A DNA stretch of 32,839 bases, from contig JAABTS010000058.1 in NCBI GenBank assembly GCA_011389735.1, positions 1-32,839 on the forward strand, in the 5' to 3' direction. Position 1 is the stretch's first letter. The number at the start of each line of letters is the position of its first letter. The notes under the pieces were generated by a model. It had not been told where the DNA came from. It saw only the letters and a list, made by a program, of their open reading frames with translations, and made no database searches. Both the position numbers and the translations under genes were made by a program. The DNA is from Desulfobacteraceae bacterium (GTDB taxonomy: Bacteria; Desulfobacterota; Desulfobacteria; Desulfobacterales; JAABTS01). This document shows positions 20,157 to 28,382 of this stretch, one piece after another.

Positions 20157-20214
20157 GCATTCCTGGATATCTACGGTTTTTCATAAAACGAGCCTTTTTT
20201 CAGGAATGCTCGTT
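20157..20214 (-). promoter_or_regulatory. Alternative hairpins upstream of rplS
   Basis: On the minus strand AACGAGC (20208-20214) can pair with GCTCGTT (20187-20193) around a 14-base loop, followed by TTAT. Alternatively GCATTCCTG (20201-20209) can pair with CAGGAATGC (20157-20165). The two stems share bases 20208-20209 and so exclude one another. The methyltransferase stop codon lies inside the first structure. This has the shape of an attenuator or ribosome-responsive leader, but no function is shown. Confidence 0.4.
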
Positions 20215-20790
20215 ATCGCCGTTCGGGCCTAATACCCGGTCTATAATAATCGAGGCCGCCGATCTGACCGATAAATGGTTATATCCCGCCGCGCCGCTTA
20301 TAGGATCAAGCACATAATCCGAATTTTCAATAAACGCTTCCGACAAACCCCATGCTGTTCCGAATGTCAACAAATAGGGAGCGCCTTCCTCCGTCATTTC
20401 CCTGAATCTATCGTAACTTAGCCCCTTGCCGGCATATCCCGCACAGGTCGCCACGGTTTCAGGCCTGATATTTTCTATCCCACGGATATTTTCCACCGCA
20501 TCCTCGTGAGACGCAACCACTTTTATAAGTTCGAGCGCCCGGGTTCGAATCGGATTGTATCTCGCACCGGCTCCGCATAACCAGTGATCAAGCAACCGCT
20601 TAACAAGCGTGCGCTGATCCGCGAGCGGCGTAACAATATACACCGCCTTGATTCCATATGTTTTTGAAACTCTTGAAATATCATGAAGATCGAGGCCCGT
20701 GACCGCCGATGTGATGATCTCCCTTTTCTTATTGACCACAGGATGATGGATCAGCGCTACATAAACCTTGATCTCGGATGATGTTTTCAA
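20200..20790 (-). CDS. SPOUT-family RNA methyltransferase, TM1570-like, substrate unknown
   Basis: A 196-residue alpha/beta-knot methyltransferase of the small family that sits between trmD and rplS in many bacteria, including Thermotoga. Features are VYVALIHHPVVNK (first strand), DISRVSKTYGIKAVYIVTP, and the C-terminal knot region PYLLTFGTAWGLSEAF with PISGAAGYNHLSVRSAASI (split by spacing in the protein), the expected SAM-binding loops. To keep the first strand the start must lie inside trmD. A TTG at 20790 gives a 62-base overlap, with AAGGAG at about 13 bases and GGGA closer. The RNA target is not known to me. Confidence 0.88.
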   Translation of the reverse strand: MKTSSEIKVYVALIHHPVVNKKREIITSAVTGLDLHDISRVSKTYGIKAVYIVTPLADQRTLVKRLLDHWLCGAGARYNPIRTRALELIKVVASHEDAVENIRGIENIRPETVATCAGYAGKGLSYDRFREMTEEGAPYLLTFGTAWGLSEAFIENSDYVLDPISGAAGYNHLSVRSAASIIIDRVLGPNGDNEHS

Positions 20791-21517
20791 TATCCCGGTG
20801 TAACTCCTTTAAAATATCAATTTCGTCAATACTCAAGCGCTTCTCTTGTAAAAGGTCCGTTCGTTTTAAAAGGGTTCTGATCATCGATGATTTCATTCGC
20901 CACCGCCTGATTTTCTCATGGTCCCCGGAAATCAAAACGTCCGGAACGTCTATCTCTCCAAACCGTCGCGGCCTGGTGTAATGGGAATGTTCCAAAAGCC
21001 CCTCGGCGAACGACTCTTTCTCGGCCGATTCCGTTTTCCCGAGAATTCCCTCCACCCATCGCGCTACGGCGTCGATAACGACCATTGCAGCGATTTCACC
21101 GCCGCTTAAAATATAATCGCCTATGGATATTTCATCATCAATATATAACTGGCATACACGCTCATCAATCCCTTCATAGCGACCGCAAACAAGTATCAGA
21201 TCTTCAGCGCCGGCAAGTTCTCGAGCGATTTCGTGGTTGAAACGTCTTCCCTGAGGCGACAATAGAATGGTTTTAGCGGATCGCGACCTATCTTTGGCGT
21301 ATGCGATGGCCTTCGCAAGCGGCTCCGGCTTGAACACCATTCCACATCCGCCTCCGTATGGCCGATCATCGGTGGTTTTATGCTTGTCGAGGGCGAAATC
21401 TCTGATATTTATGGTTTCCGCGCACAGGACGCCCTTTTGTATCGCCCTTCCAACCACGCCATATTCCCGGAACGGCAAAAAAAGCTCGGGAAATATGGTC
21501 AACACATAAAACTTCAT
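20729..21517 (-). CDS. trmD: tRNA (guanine-37-N1)-methyltransferase TrmD
   Basis: Adds N1-methyl to G37 next to the anticodon, preventing frameshifts. The 262-residue SPOUT protein starts with the family's FYVLTIFPELF. It contains the substrate-binding PYGGGCGMVFKPEPL segment (about 54-68) and the SAM knot residues CGRYEGIDERV and GDYILSGGE (about 115-145). The C-terminal tail is slightly longer than in many homologues and is shared in sequence with the start of the next gene. It lies 48 bases after rimM. Confidence 0.97.
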   Translation of the reverse strand: MKFYVLTIFPELFLPFREYGVVGRAIQKGVLCAETINIRDFALDKHKTTDDRPYGGGCGMVFKPEPLAKAIAYAKDRSRSAKTILLSPQGRRFNHEIARELAGAEDLILVCGRYEGIDERVCQLYIDDEISIGDYILSGGEIAAMVVIDAVARWVEGILGKTESAEKESFAEGLLEHSHYTRPRRFGEIDVPDVLISGDHEKIRRWRMKSSMIRTLLKRTDLLQEKRLSIDEIDILKELHRDIENIIRDQGLCSADPSSCGQ

Positions 21518-21565
21518 CCCCTCGATTTCATTTTTATAATAATAAGGTCGCCCGCCAGAATCACG

Positions 21566-22081
21566 CTATACCAACCCTTCCGGTAAATCAACGTACATAG
21601 AGTTTTTATCAAGGTCGATCGATTTCACCACCGAGCCGATCGCCGGAATCAGAATTTCCTCATCCTCTTTTTTCACAACATACACATCGTTGCCGCCGGT
21701 CTGAATGATGCTTTTCAATGATCCGATATATGAATCCGATTCCAGTTCAAAGACTTTAATACCGATCAAATCCTTCCAGTAATATTCGTCATCCTCCAAA
21801 TCCGGGAGCCGATCCTGGTTTATGAATAAGTTTTTACCCTTGAGAGATTCAGCCGAATCCCGGTCTTCAATCCCCTGAAAAGAAAAAAGAACATTTCTTT
21901 TATGAAACTTTATTTTTTCAATGGCTATCCGGCTCAGGCCGCCATTGTCGCTCTCGATCCAAATTTCATTCAGATCGTCGAAAACGGCCGGGGAATCAAT
22001 ATAGCATTGAACCTTTACGATTCCTCGAACACCATGAAAACCGACTATTCGGCCGATAAGAAGGGAATCGCCGTGTTCCAC
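21566..22081 (-). CDS. rimM: 16S rRNA processing factor RimM
   Basis: Assembly factor for the 30S head that binds S19. The 171-residue protein has an N-terminal RimM barrel beginning LLIGRIVGFHGVRGIVKV, and a C-terminal PRC-barrel with DEYYWKDLIGIKVFE and GGNDVYVVKKEDEEILIPAI (about 130-150). Length is typical. It starts four bases after khpA and precedes trmD, the standard order. Confidence 0.96.
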   Translation of the reverse strand: MEHGDSLLIGRIVGFHGVRGIVKVQCYIDSPAVFDDLNEIWIESDNGGLSRIAIEKIKFHKRNVLFSFQGIEDRDSAESLKGKNLFINQDRLPDLEDDEYYWKDLIGIKVFELESDSYIGSLKSIIQTGGNDVYVVKKEDEEILIPAIGSVVKSIDLDKNSMYVDLPEGLV

Positions 22082-22085
22082 CTGT

Positions 22086-22316
22086 TTACTCTAAAATTTC
22101 CAACACCGTGCGCTTTTTCACCTTCGCAGACGCAGCGCTGAGAATTGTGCGCATGGCTCTTGCTGTTCGCCCCTGTTTTCCGATCACTTTTCCCAGATCC
22201 TCTTTTGCCACTTTTAGTTCCAAAACGGAAGTCTGGTTTCCTTCCACTTCTTCAACAGAAACTGCATCAGGATTATCAACAAGCGCCTGTGCGATATACT
22301 TGATCAGATCTTTCAT
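22086..22316 (-). CDS. khpA: KH-domain RNA-binding protein KhpA
   Basis: Small RNA-binding protein of the KhpA/YlqC family. I start it at the ATG at 22316 (76 residues), which has AAGGAGATGGAG ahead of it and begins [19 protein letters not shown], the family's normal first segment. An upstream in-frame ATG at 22379 would put the ribosome binding site inside the gene and run into rpsP. The KH loop GKVIGKQG lies at about residues 40-47. It sits between rpsP and rimM. Confidence 0.95.
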   Translation of the reverse strand: MKDLIKYIAQALVDNPDAVSVEEVEGNQTSVLELKVAKEDLGKVIGKQGRTARAMRTILSAASAKVKKRTVLEILE

Positions 22317-22375
22317 AGCTCCATCTCCTTTTTGGCTGTTGAGAACGAGGGGCCTTACACCTATCGACGTGTCCG

Positions 22376-22630
22376 TCATTCGGAATTCAATGAAACGCCT
22401 TCCTTTTTCAACAAACTTCTAACCGTATCCGTTGGCGTGGCGCCTTTTTCCAGCCAATATTGGACCCGGTCATGTTTCAGGTGGTATTCGGCGGGATCCG
22501 GGATTGGGTTGTAAGTCCCCAATGTTTCCAGGAACCTGCCGTCTCTCGGACTTTCCACGTCCGCCGCCACGATTCTATAAAATGGACGCTTTTTAGCGCC
22601 ATGCCTCGCCAATCTAATTTTTACCGCCAT
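22376..22630 (-). CDS. rpsP: 30S ribosomal protein S16
   Basis: bS16 is an early-binding protein of the 30S body. The 84-residue product shows [19 protein letters not shown] at the start and the [14 protein letters not shown] motif near residues 29-42, as in all bS16. It starts 17 bases after ffh and is followed 59 bases later by khpA. Confidence 0.98.
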   Translation of the reverse strand: MAVKIRLARHGAKKRPFYRIVAADVESPRDGRFLETLGTYNPIPDPAEYHLKHDRVQYWLEKGATPTDTVRSLLKKEGVSLNSE

Positions 22631-22647
22631 CTTCTTTACAGCTCCTT

Positions 22648-23979
22648 TTAAAACGGCATCATATTGCGGTTCAATCCGCCTTTACCGCCTTTGTTCATTC
22701 GTTTAATCATTTTCATGACCTGAGCATAATTCTTCAACAACCTGTTAATATCCTGAACGGTCGTGCCGCTTCCTTTTGCAATTCGTTTCCGCCTGCTCCC
22801 GTTTATAATATTGTATTGTTTTCTTTCCTGAGGCGTCATGGAATTAATAATCGCCTCGATTTTCACCAATTCGGATTCATCCACGTCCAGGTTTTTAAAC
22901 TGTTTCATTTTATTGACACCCGGAATCATCCCGATTAAATCTTTGATAGGCCCCGCTTTTCTCAATTTGGACATCTGATCTCTGAAATCTTCCAGGGTGA
23001 ACTCATTCTTTCTGATTTTCTGTTCAAGCTCAACCGCTTTTTTTTCATCGACCAGATCCTGAGCCTTTTCGATGAAACCAAGAACATCACCCATTCCAAG
23101 AATATTGGACGAAATTCGATCCGGATAAAACGGTTCCAGCGCGTTCATTTTTTCACCAACGCCGATAAACTTGATTGGTTTTCCGGTCACCGCCTTTATG
23201 GAAAGCGCGGCCCCGCCCCTGGCGTCTCCGTCCATTTTGGTCAGAATCACGCCGCCGATATCCAGCCTGTCATTAAAGGCCTTTGCTATGTTCACGGCGT
23301 CCTGTCCGGTCATGGCGTCCGCAATGAGCAAAACATCGGAAGGTTTTATCGCATCCTGAATGCGTTTTAATTCATCCATCAAGTCTTCATCCACATGAAG
23401 TCTTCCAGCGGTGTCGATCAAAAGAGTGTCACAGCCTTCCTTGCCTGCGGCGAGCGCAGCATCACGACAAATCCGGACAGGGTCCTGCCCGGATTCGGAC
23501 GGGTATGCAGGAACCGACAATTGTTCTCCGATTTTTCGCAATTGGTCAATGGCAGCCGGGCGATAAACATCCGCGGAAACAAGATATGGCTTTTTTCCGT
23601 TCTTTCTCAGATATATCGATAATTTTCCGGCAGTAGTGGTTTTTCCTGATCCTTGAAGCCCCACGAGCATAATGGGATTCGGAGCCGGTCCGGAAAACCG
23701 GATTTCCTCCATCCGCTCTCCCATCAGCCGGGTCATTTCATCATTTACGATTTTGACGACCTGTTGCCCCGGCGTCAGGCTGTTCATCACTTCCTGTCCA
23801 AGGGCGCGCTGTTTGATATCGGCTACAAATTGTTTGGCGACCTTATAATGCACGTCGGCCTCCAGCAAGGCAAGACGAACCTCTTTCAAGCCCTCTTCGA
23901 TATTTTTTTCGGTGAGCTTGCCGTGTCCTTTTAATTTTTTAAAAACCGATTCCAGCTTGTCGCTTAAATTTTCAAACAT
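22648..23979 (-). CDS. ffh: Signal recognition particle protein Ffh
   Basis: GTPase that, with 4.5S RNA, delivers nascent membrane proteins to FtsY. The 443-residue protein has an N helical bundle. The G domain has GLQGSGKT at residues 107-114, the LIDTAGR motif and [11 protein letters not shown]. The methionine-rich M domain contains [14 protein letters not shown] and ends in a short glycine/methionine tail. GGAGG lies right before the ATG. It is the first gene of the long operon ending at the serine hydrolase. Confidence 0.98.
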   Translation of the reverse strand: MFENLSDKLESVFKKLKGHGKLTEKNIEEGLKEVRLALLEADVHYKVAKQFVADIKQRALGQEVMNSLTPGQQVVKIVNDEMTRLMGERMEEIRFSGPAPNPIMLVGLQGSGKTTTAGKLSIYLRKNGKKPYLVSADVYRPAAIDQLRKIGEQLSVPAYPSESGQDPVRICRDAALAAGKEGCDTLLIDTAGRLHVDEDLMDELKRIQDAIKPSDVLLIADAMTGQDAVNIAKAFNDRLDIGGVILTKMDGDARGGAALSIKAVTGKPIKFIGVGEKMNALEPFYPDRISSNILGMGDVLGFIEKAQDLVDEKKAVELEQKIRKNEFTLEDFRDQMSKLRKAGPIKDLIGMIPGVNKMKQFKNLDVDESELVKIEAIINSMTPQERKQYNIINGSRRKRIAKGSGTTVQDINRLLKNYAQVMKMIKRMNKGGKGGLNRNMMPF

Positions 23980-24012
23980 ATCCCTCCAACTCCTGATTCA
24001 AGAACTAAATCC

Positions 24013-24041
24013 TTGATTTTAATATCAGGCTGCGATATTGT
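24013..24041 (+). promoter_or_regulatory. Candidate rlmN promoter
   Basis: TTGATT (24013-24018) and TATTGT (24036-24041) are 17 bases apart on the plus strand. The transcript would start within a few bases of the rlmN ATG at 24050, implying a leaderless or nearly leaderless mRNA. The boxes are weaker than those of ffh and share the same DNA. Confidence 0.45.
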
Positions 24042-24044
24042 CAA
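24016..24044 (-). promoter_or_regulatory. Strong promoter of the ffh operon
   Basis: A perfect -35 TTGACA (24039-24044) and a -10 TAAAAT (24016-24021) are 17 bases apart, about 35 bases upstream of the ffh ATG. It overlaps the opposite-facing candidate promoter of rlmN almost completely. Confidence 0.75.
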
Positions 24045-24049
24045 GAAAA

Positions 24050-25117
24050 ATGAAACCAACACAGGTAAAAGACGATATTCTGAACTTATCTCCAGACCGA
24101 CTTATCGAATGGCTTTCCCGCTATGACATCCGTCCGTACCGGAGCCGCCAGATTTTTAAATGGCTGTATATGCGTCAGGCCGACGATTTTGATCGGATGA
24201 CGGACCTGGGAAAATCAGTTCGAGAACTTCTGGCCGAACACTTTTATATCGGCCGATTTGAAAAAGTTGCGGAGGAGCTTTCCGCTGACGGAACTCGAAA
24301 ATTCCTGTTCCGCATGAACGACGGCCGACGAATCGAGAGTGTTCTCATCCCGGAAAAAAGCCACTACACCCTTTGCATTTCGACTCAGGCCGGATGCGCC
24401 CAGGGTTGCCGTTTTTGCCGAACCGCGCACCTCGGATTTGAACGTAATCTAACCCAATCCGAAATTCTTCAGCAGATCCTCCAGATGAAAATCGAACCGG
24501 ACGATACAAAACGATTGACCAATATCGTCCTGATGGGGATGGGCGAACCGCTTGCCAACTACGAGAACGTATTGAATGCGCTCAATATTTTAACCAATAA
24601 CGAATACGGCCTGAAATTCGCGGGCCGCAGAATAACCCTCTCCACCTCCGGAATTGTTCCGAGGATTTATGATCTTGGGGCCGACACCGCCGTTAATCTC
24701 GCCGTATCTTTAAACGCCGCGGACGATCGAACCCGGAACATGCTTATGCCCATCAACCGCAAATATAATATAGAAAGCTTGATGGAAGTCTGCCGGAACT
24801 ATAATTTGCGGCCTCATAGACGAATCACGATCGAATATATCATGATCAAGGGAATCAACGATTCTGTTCTCGACGCCAAAAAATTATCCAAACTGTTAAG
24901 GCCCATTAGAGCCAAAATCAATCTGATACCGTTCAATTCCCACGATAAGAGCCAATTTGAGAGGCCTTCACAAAAAACGATCGAAACATTTCAAAACATT
25001 CTGATCGACAATCATTATACAGTGATGATCCGGGAAAGCAAAGGTCGGGATATCTCCGCGGCCTGCGGCCAGCTTCAAGGAAAAACCCAGGATAGGGATT
25101 CCATCGGACGGGCATAA
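24050..25117 (+). CDS. rlmN: Dual-specificity RNA methyltransferase RlmN
   Basis: Radical SAM enzyme that methylates C2 of A2503 in 23S rRNA and of A37 in some tRNAs. The ATG at 24050 gives 355 residues; a TTG at 24038 lies inside the candidate -10 box. The 4Fe-4S motif is C116-x3-C120-x2-C123 (in CAQGCRFC). Cys109 in the LCISTQAGC segment and Cys339 in the tail AACGQLQ match the catalytic cysteines of the family, and GMGEPLANY is the SAM motif. No Shine-Dalgarno is visible. It is the only plus-strand gene and converges with the dehydratase gene, their stops 15 bases apart. Confidence 0.96.
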   Translation: MKPTQVKDDILNLSPDRLIEWLSRYDIRPYRSRQIFKWLYMRQADDFDRMTDLGKSVRELLAEHFYIGRFEKVAEELSADGTRKFLFRMNDGRRIESVLIPEKSHYTLCISTQAGCAQGCRFCRTAHLGFERNLTQSEILQQILQMKIEPDDTKRLTNIVLMGMGEPLANYENVLNALNILTNNEYGLKFAGRRITLSTSGIVPRIYDLGADTAVNLAVSLNAADDRTRNMLMPINRKYNIESLMEVCRNYNLRPHRRITIEYIMIKGINDSVLDAKKLSKLLRPIRAKINLIPFNSHDKSQFERPSQKTIETFQNILIDNHYTVMIRESKGRDISAACGQLQGKTQDRDSIGRA

Positions 25118-25132
25118 CCACTATAAGCGGTT

Positions 25133-27106
25133 TCAATTCACCGACGAAGGTATCTTTTGCTGAATCCAATCGATATCAGCGGCTAACGGTTCAAAATGAA
25201 TTGATTCCGGACATTCTTGATTTTCATAATTCCCGTTTTTGAATTCAGGCACGACTTCCTTGAGCTTGTCCCGTATTTTTTCCGCATTCTGTTCGCAGGC
25301 ATACCGTTCCAATTCATCGATATTGCCGTTCAGCATATTTTGATTACAGGCCCGCCCTCTTAAAATCATAATTTTTTTATGCCTGGTGGGCATGACTTCT
25401 TCCCCCTCCGTAATAAGCTCCTCGTATAATTTCTCTCCGGGTCTCAATCCCGTATAGATAACCTTGATATCGATATCCGGAACCAGGCCGTAAAAGCTTA
25501 TCAAATCCCTGGCCAGGTCGTCAATCTTGATAGGAGTCCCCATATCCAAAAGAAAGATTTCTCCTCCTTTCCCCATGGCGCCCGCCTGAAGCACAAGCTG
25601 GCAAGCCTCGGGGATCGTCATGAAATAACGAATGACATCAGGATGCGTGACCGTGACCGGGCCGCCGGCTTCTATCTGTTTTTTGAAAAGAGGAACCACG
25701 CTTCCGACACTTCCGATGACATTCCCGAACCGCACAATCATGAATCTGGTTTGACAGGGGCCCGGCTGGCCTTGAATAATCAATTCTGCGGCCCGCTTGC
25801 TGGCCCCCATGATATTCACCGGGCGAACGGCTTTATCCGTTGATATAAAAACAAATCGGTCGATTGAAAAGCGTTTCGAAACCTCAACGATATTCCTTGT
25901 GCCGATTATATTGTTGATAACGGCTTCCGACGGATTGCTTTCAAGCATCGGGACATGTTTATATGCTGCGGCGTGAAAAACCACCTGAGGGCGAAAGCGG
26001 TTAAACACGAATGTGAGTTGCCTTGAACAACGAATGTCCGCAAGCATTGGAAAAATTTTAATATAAGGAAAGGTTTTCTTCAATTCCAGTTCAATTTCAT
26101 AAAGCGGACTTTCCGCCTGCTCATATAAAACGACGACTGACGGCTTGAAACGACATACCTGTCTGCACAATTCGGATCCGATGGAACCGCCGGCCCCGGA
26201 CACCAAAATCACCTTGTTTTCAATAAGCCCGCCGATCGTATTTTCCTCCAGGCGAATCAACTCCCGCCCCAGCAAATCATAATAATTCACATCGCGGATC
26301 GCCTTGATATTTATTCTGCCTCCGATCAATTCGCTCATGCCGGGTAAAATTTTAAACGGAATTCCGATTTCCCCGCAGTAAGATACAATCCTTCGCATTT
26401 GCCGGGATGATATGGAAGCAATTGCGATTAACAGCTCCTTAACTTTCAGTTTCTCGACAATATGATTTGTCTCTTCCAAAGGTCCGAACACCGGAATCCC
26501 ATGAATTCGTTTGCCTATTTTGTCCCTGCTGTCGTCAACGAATCCAACCACCTGATATTTGAGACCGGCGTTATTTTGAATTTCCCGATAGATCTTTTCA
26601 CCAAAATCGCCTGCGCCGATAATCAACAAATTCCTGGTGTTTCGACATCCTGAATACCTGAAAGACCGCCATATATTCGGATTCTTACCGGCGTCAAGAT
26701 CATTCCAAAGATATTGATAAAAAAATCGTATGCTGAATCTGGACGTCGAAATCAAGAGAATCGTCAGCAAGCAGTCCAAAATGAATACGGAACGGGAAAA
26801 ACCAACAAATCCATAGGCGCAGTAAATGAGAAAAGCGATAAAAAAGGAACTGAAACAAGACGCTTTTATAATCTTCAATAAATCTTCAAAACTCGAATAC
26901 CGCCACATTCCAGCGTAAATATCATAATAGAAAAAAAATAGAATCTTAATCAAAAGGATGAATACGAAATCCCTGAGAGCCAGTTCCATAACATGAGGCG
27001 ATATCGAAAAATTAAACCGCAGCAAGTAACAAAAACACCAGGATATGGAAAGAAGCACAATATCGCTGATCAGAACTGTTAGGTGATTGTATGAAAATCT
27101 GGTCAT
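25133..27106 (-). CDS. Membrane NDP-sugar 4,6-dehydratase (CapD/WbpM/PglF family)
   Basis: Probably dehydrates UDP-GlcNAc or a related nucleotide sugar to the 4-keto-6-deoxy form, the first step to many amino-deoxy sugars. The 657-residue protein has about four N-terminal membrane helices (10-30, 47-62, 85-103, 107-122). A first Rossmann domain with GAGDFG (164-169) and a second catalytic SDR domain with GAGGSIG (304-310) follow. In the active site TDK is at 423-425 and the usual YxxxK is MxxxK (Met433, Lys437), the hallmark of this subfamily. It is the last gene of the polysaccharide run. Confidence 0.93.
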   Translation of the reverse strand: MTRFSYNHLTVLISDIVLLSISWCFCYLLRFNFSISPHVMELALRDFVFILLIKILFFFYYDIYAGMWRYSSFEDLLKIIKASCFSSFFIAFLIYCAYGFVGFSRSVFILDCLLTILLISTSRFSIRFFYQYLWNDLDAGKNPNIWRSFRYSGCRNTRNLLIIGAGDFGEKIYREIQNNAGLKYQVVGFVDDSRDKIGKRIHGIPVFGPLEETNHIVEKLKVKELLIAIASISSRQMRRIVSYCGEIGIPFKILPGMSELIGGRINIKAIRDVNYYDLLGRELIRLEENTIGGLIENKVILVSGAGGSIGSELCRQVCRFKPSVVVLYEQAESPLYEIELELKKTFPYIKIFPMLADIRCSRQLTFVFNRFRPQVVFHAAAYKHVPMLESNPSEAVINNIIGTRNIVEVSKRFSIDRFVFISTDKAVRPVNIMGASKRAAELIIQGQPGPCQTRFMIVRFGNVIGSVGSVVPLFKKQIEAGGPVTVTHPDVIRYFMTIPEACQLVLQAGAMGKGGEIFLLDMGTPIKIDDLARDLISFYGLVPDIDIKVIYTGLRPGEKLYEELITEGEEVMPTRHKKIMILRGRACNQNMLNGNIDELERYACEQNAEKIRDKLKEVVPEFKNGNYENQECPESIHFEPLAADIDWIQQKIPSSVN

Positions 27107-27145
27107 GATGTTATCAATTCAGCCGAACCGACGGCGCCCTGATGT

Positions 27146-28330
27146 TTAATCCTGTAATTTCAACCATTCTTTCATTTCCATGGTCTGTTTTTCCATTTCC
27201 AGTCTCCGACGCATTTTTTTGTTTTTTCGGCATATCTGGTAAAAAACCGTCGCGTATGCCGTAAAATTTTGTTTCAGCCGGGTGAAATATCTGAAATAAT
27301 TTGTAAATGTTCCTGATACAGTATGATATTGTTGAGACACGGATTCCGGCGCCGGCGCCATCAATTGACGCAACGATTTCAACTTTTCCCGTAAAGGCTT
27401 ATCGGAAAACAGTTTCCAAAAATATTGAGACAGATTTCTATCTTCCCGCTTCTCATCACTCAATATTTGTTCCAACGCCCATTGCTTTTTATCCGACACA
27501 AAATCATGGGGTTTCAATCGCTGCATAATTTCCCCCGGAACATCAGCGCCTAAAAAATCCTGAGCCAACAATAAACACAAATAGATTGAATTCCTCACCC
27601 CCCATTCCGAAGATCTTTCAACCACCTCCGCCCAGTCCATCCGGTCATTATAAAAATCAATGATCTGCTTTACATCATTTAGAGATCTCAGCCCTGAGAA
27701 TTTGAACAGATGATGGTAAGACAGATGGATACACGCAGTGACAAGCATGTCTTCCGGACACAATACAAAAATTTCGCATCCTGCTACTTCGGCCGGTTCA
27801 GATCTCTCCCAAATCCTTTCCATATTCATATTCAGACCATGCGTTATCTCACAATGAAGGTCCAAACGAATTTTTTTGGTATCGGATAACAATCCCGCAT
27901 TTTGAAGACTTTTTTGAGCTTTCGCCAGATCCTTCTTCTTCACCAGCAGATCAATATCGCTCATGGATCTTGCGGCGATATTTCCGTAAATCGTTTCATT
28001 CAGGTATGCGCCTTTAAGCGCTATCACCGGAATGTTTTCATTTTTCAATATGCTCAGTACTTTTGATAGATTATTATATATCAGCATGTTTCGTTCAACT
28101 GCGGCAAGGTAATGAACTCTTAATCTTTTAACGACCACTTCAGGCGCATGAATTTGACTGTTATCTCGTATTATCCTGTACAGGATTTGAGTGACGGAAT
28201 GTTTTTTGGATAAATCGACCAGTTCATCCCATTGGTCGATCGTAATTTTATCTTTGGTTTTTAATTCTGAACTGGTTTTCCCTTCTGATAGATAGTGAAT
28301 CAAAAACTTTTCTGTATTGGTTAAACTCAT
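27146..28330 (-). CDS. Nucleotidyltransferase-fold protein (NTP_transf_5-like), function unknown
   Basis: A 394-residue protein with a helical N-terminal part. The nucleotidyltransferase core shows VIALKGAYLNETIYG (about 102-116) and SMSDIDLLV, with the Asp125-Ile-Asp127 metal-binding pair, followed by LDLHCEITHGLN. The C-terminal half is helical and basic. Proteins of this family occur in capsule and exopolysaccharide loci, but the substrate is not established. Its place between the E1 pair and the dehydratase suggests a role in polysaccharide assembly or its control. A possible ribosome binding site AAAGG precedes the ATG. Confidence 0.8.
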   Translation of the reverse strand: MSLTNTEKFLIHYLSEGKTSSELKTKDKITIDQWDELVDLSKKHSVTQILYRIIRDNSQIHAPEVVVKRLRVHYLAAVERNMLIYNNLSKVLSILKNENIPVIALKGAYLNETIYGNIAARSMSDIDLLVKKKDLAKAQKSLQNAGLLSDTKKIRLDLHCEITHGLNMNMERIWERSEPAEVAGCEIFVLCPEDMLVTACIHLSYHHLFKFSGLRSLNDVKQIIDFYNDRMDWAEVVERSSEWGVRNSIYLCLLLAQDFLGADVPGEIMQRLKPHDFVSDKKQWALEQILSDEKREDRNLSQYFWKLFSDKPLREKLKSLRQLMAPAPESVSQQYHTVSGTFTNYFRYFTRLKQNFTAYATVFYQICRKNKKMRRRLEMEKQTMEMKEWLKLQD

Positions 28331-28382
28331 TTTTTCTGCCTTTGTTTCAATGAATGATTCTTAAAAATCGATATTTTCCAAA

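Noticed and set aside
24038-24049. TTG start giving four extra residues to RlmN
   Set aside because: The TTG is inside the candidate -10 box and the -35 of ffh; the ATG at 24050 is the first ATG and gives a normal N terminus.
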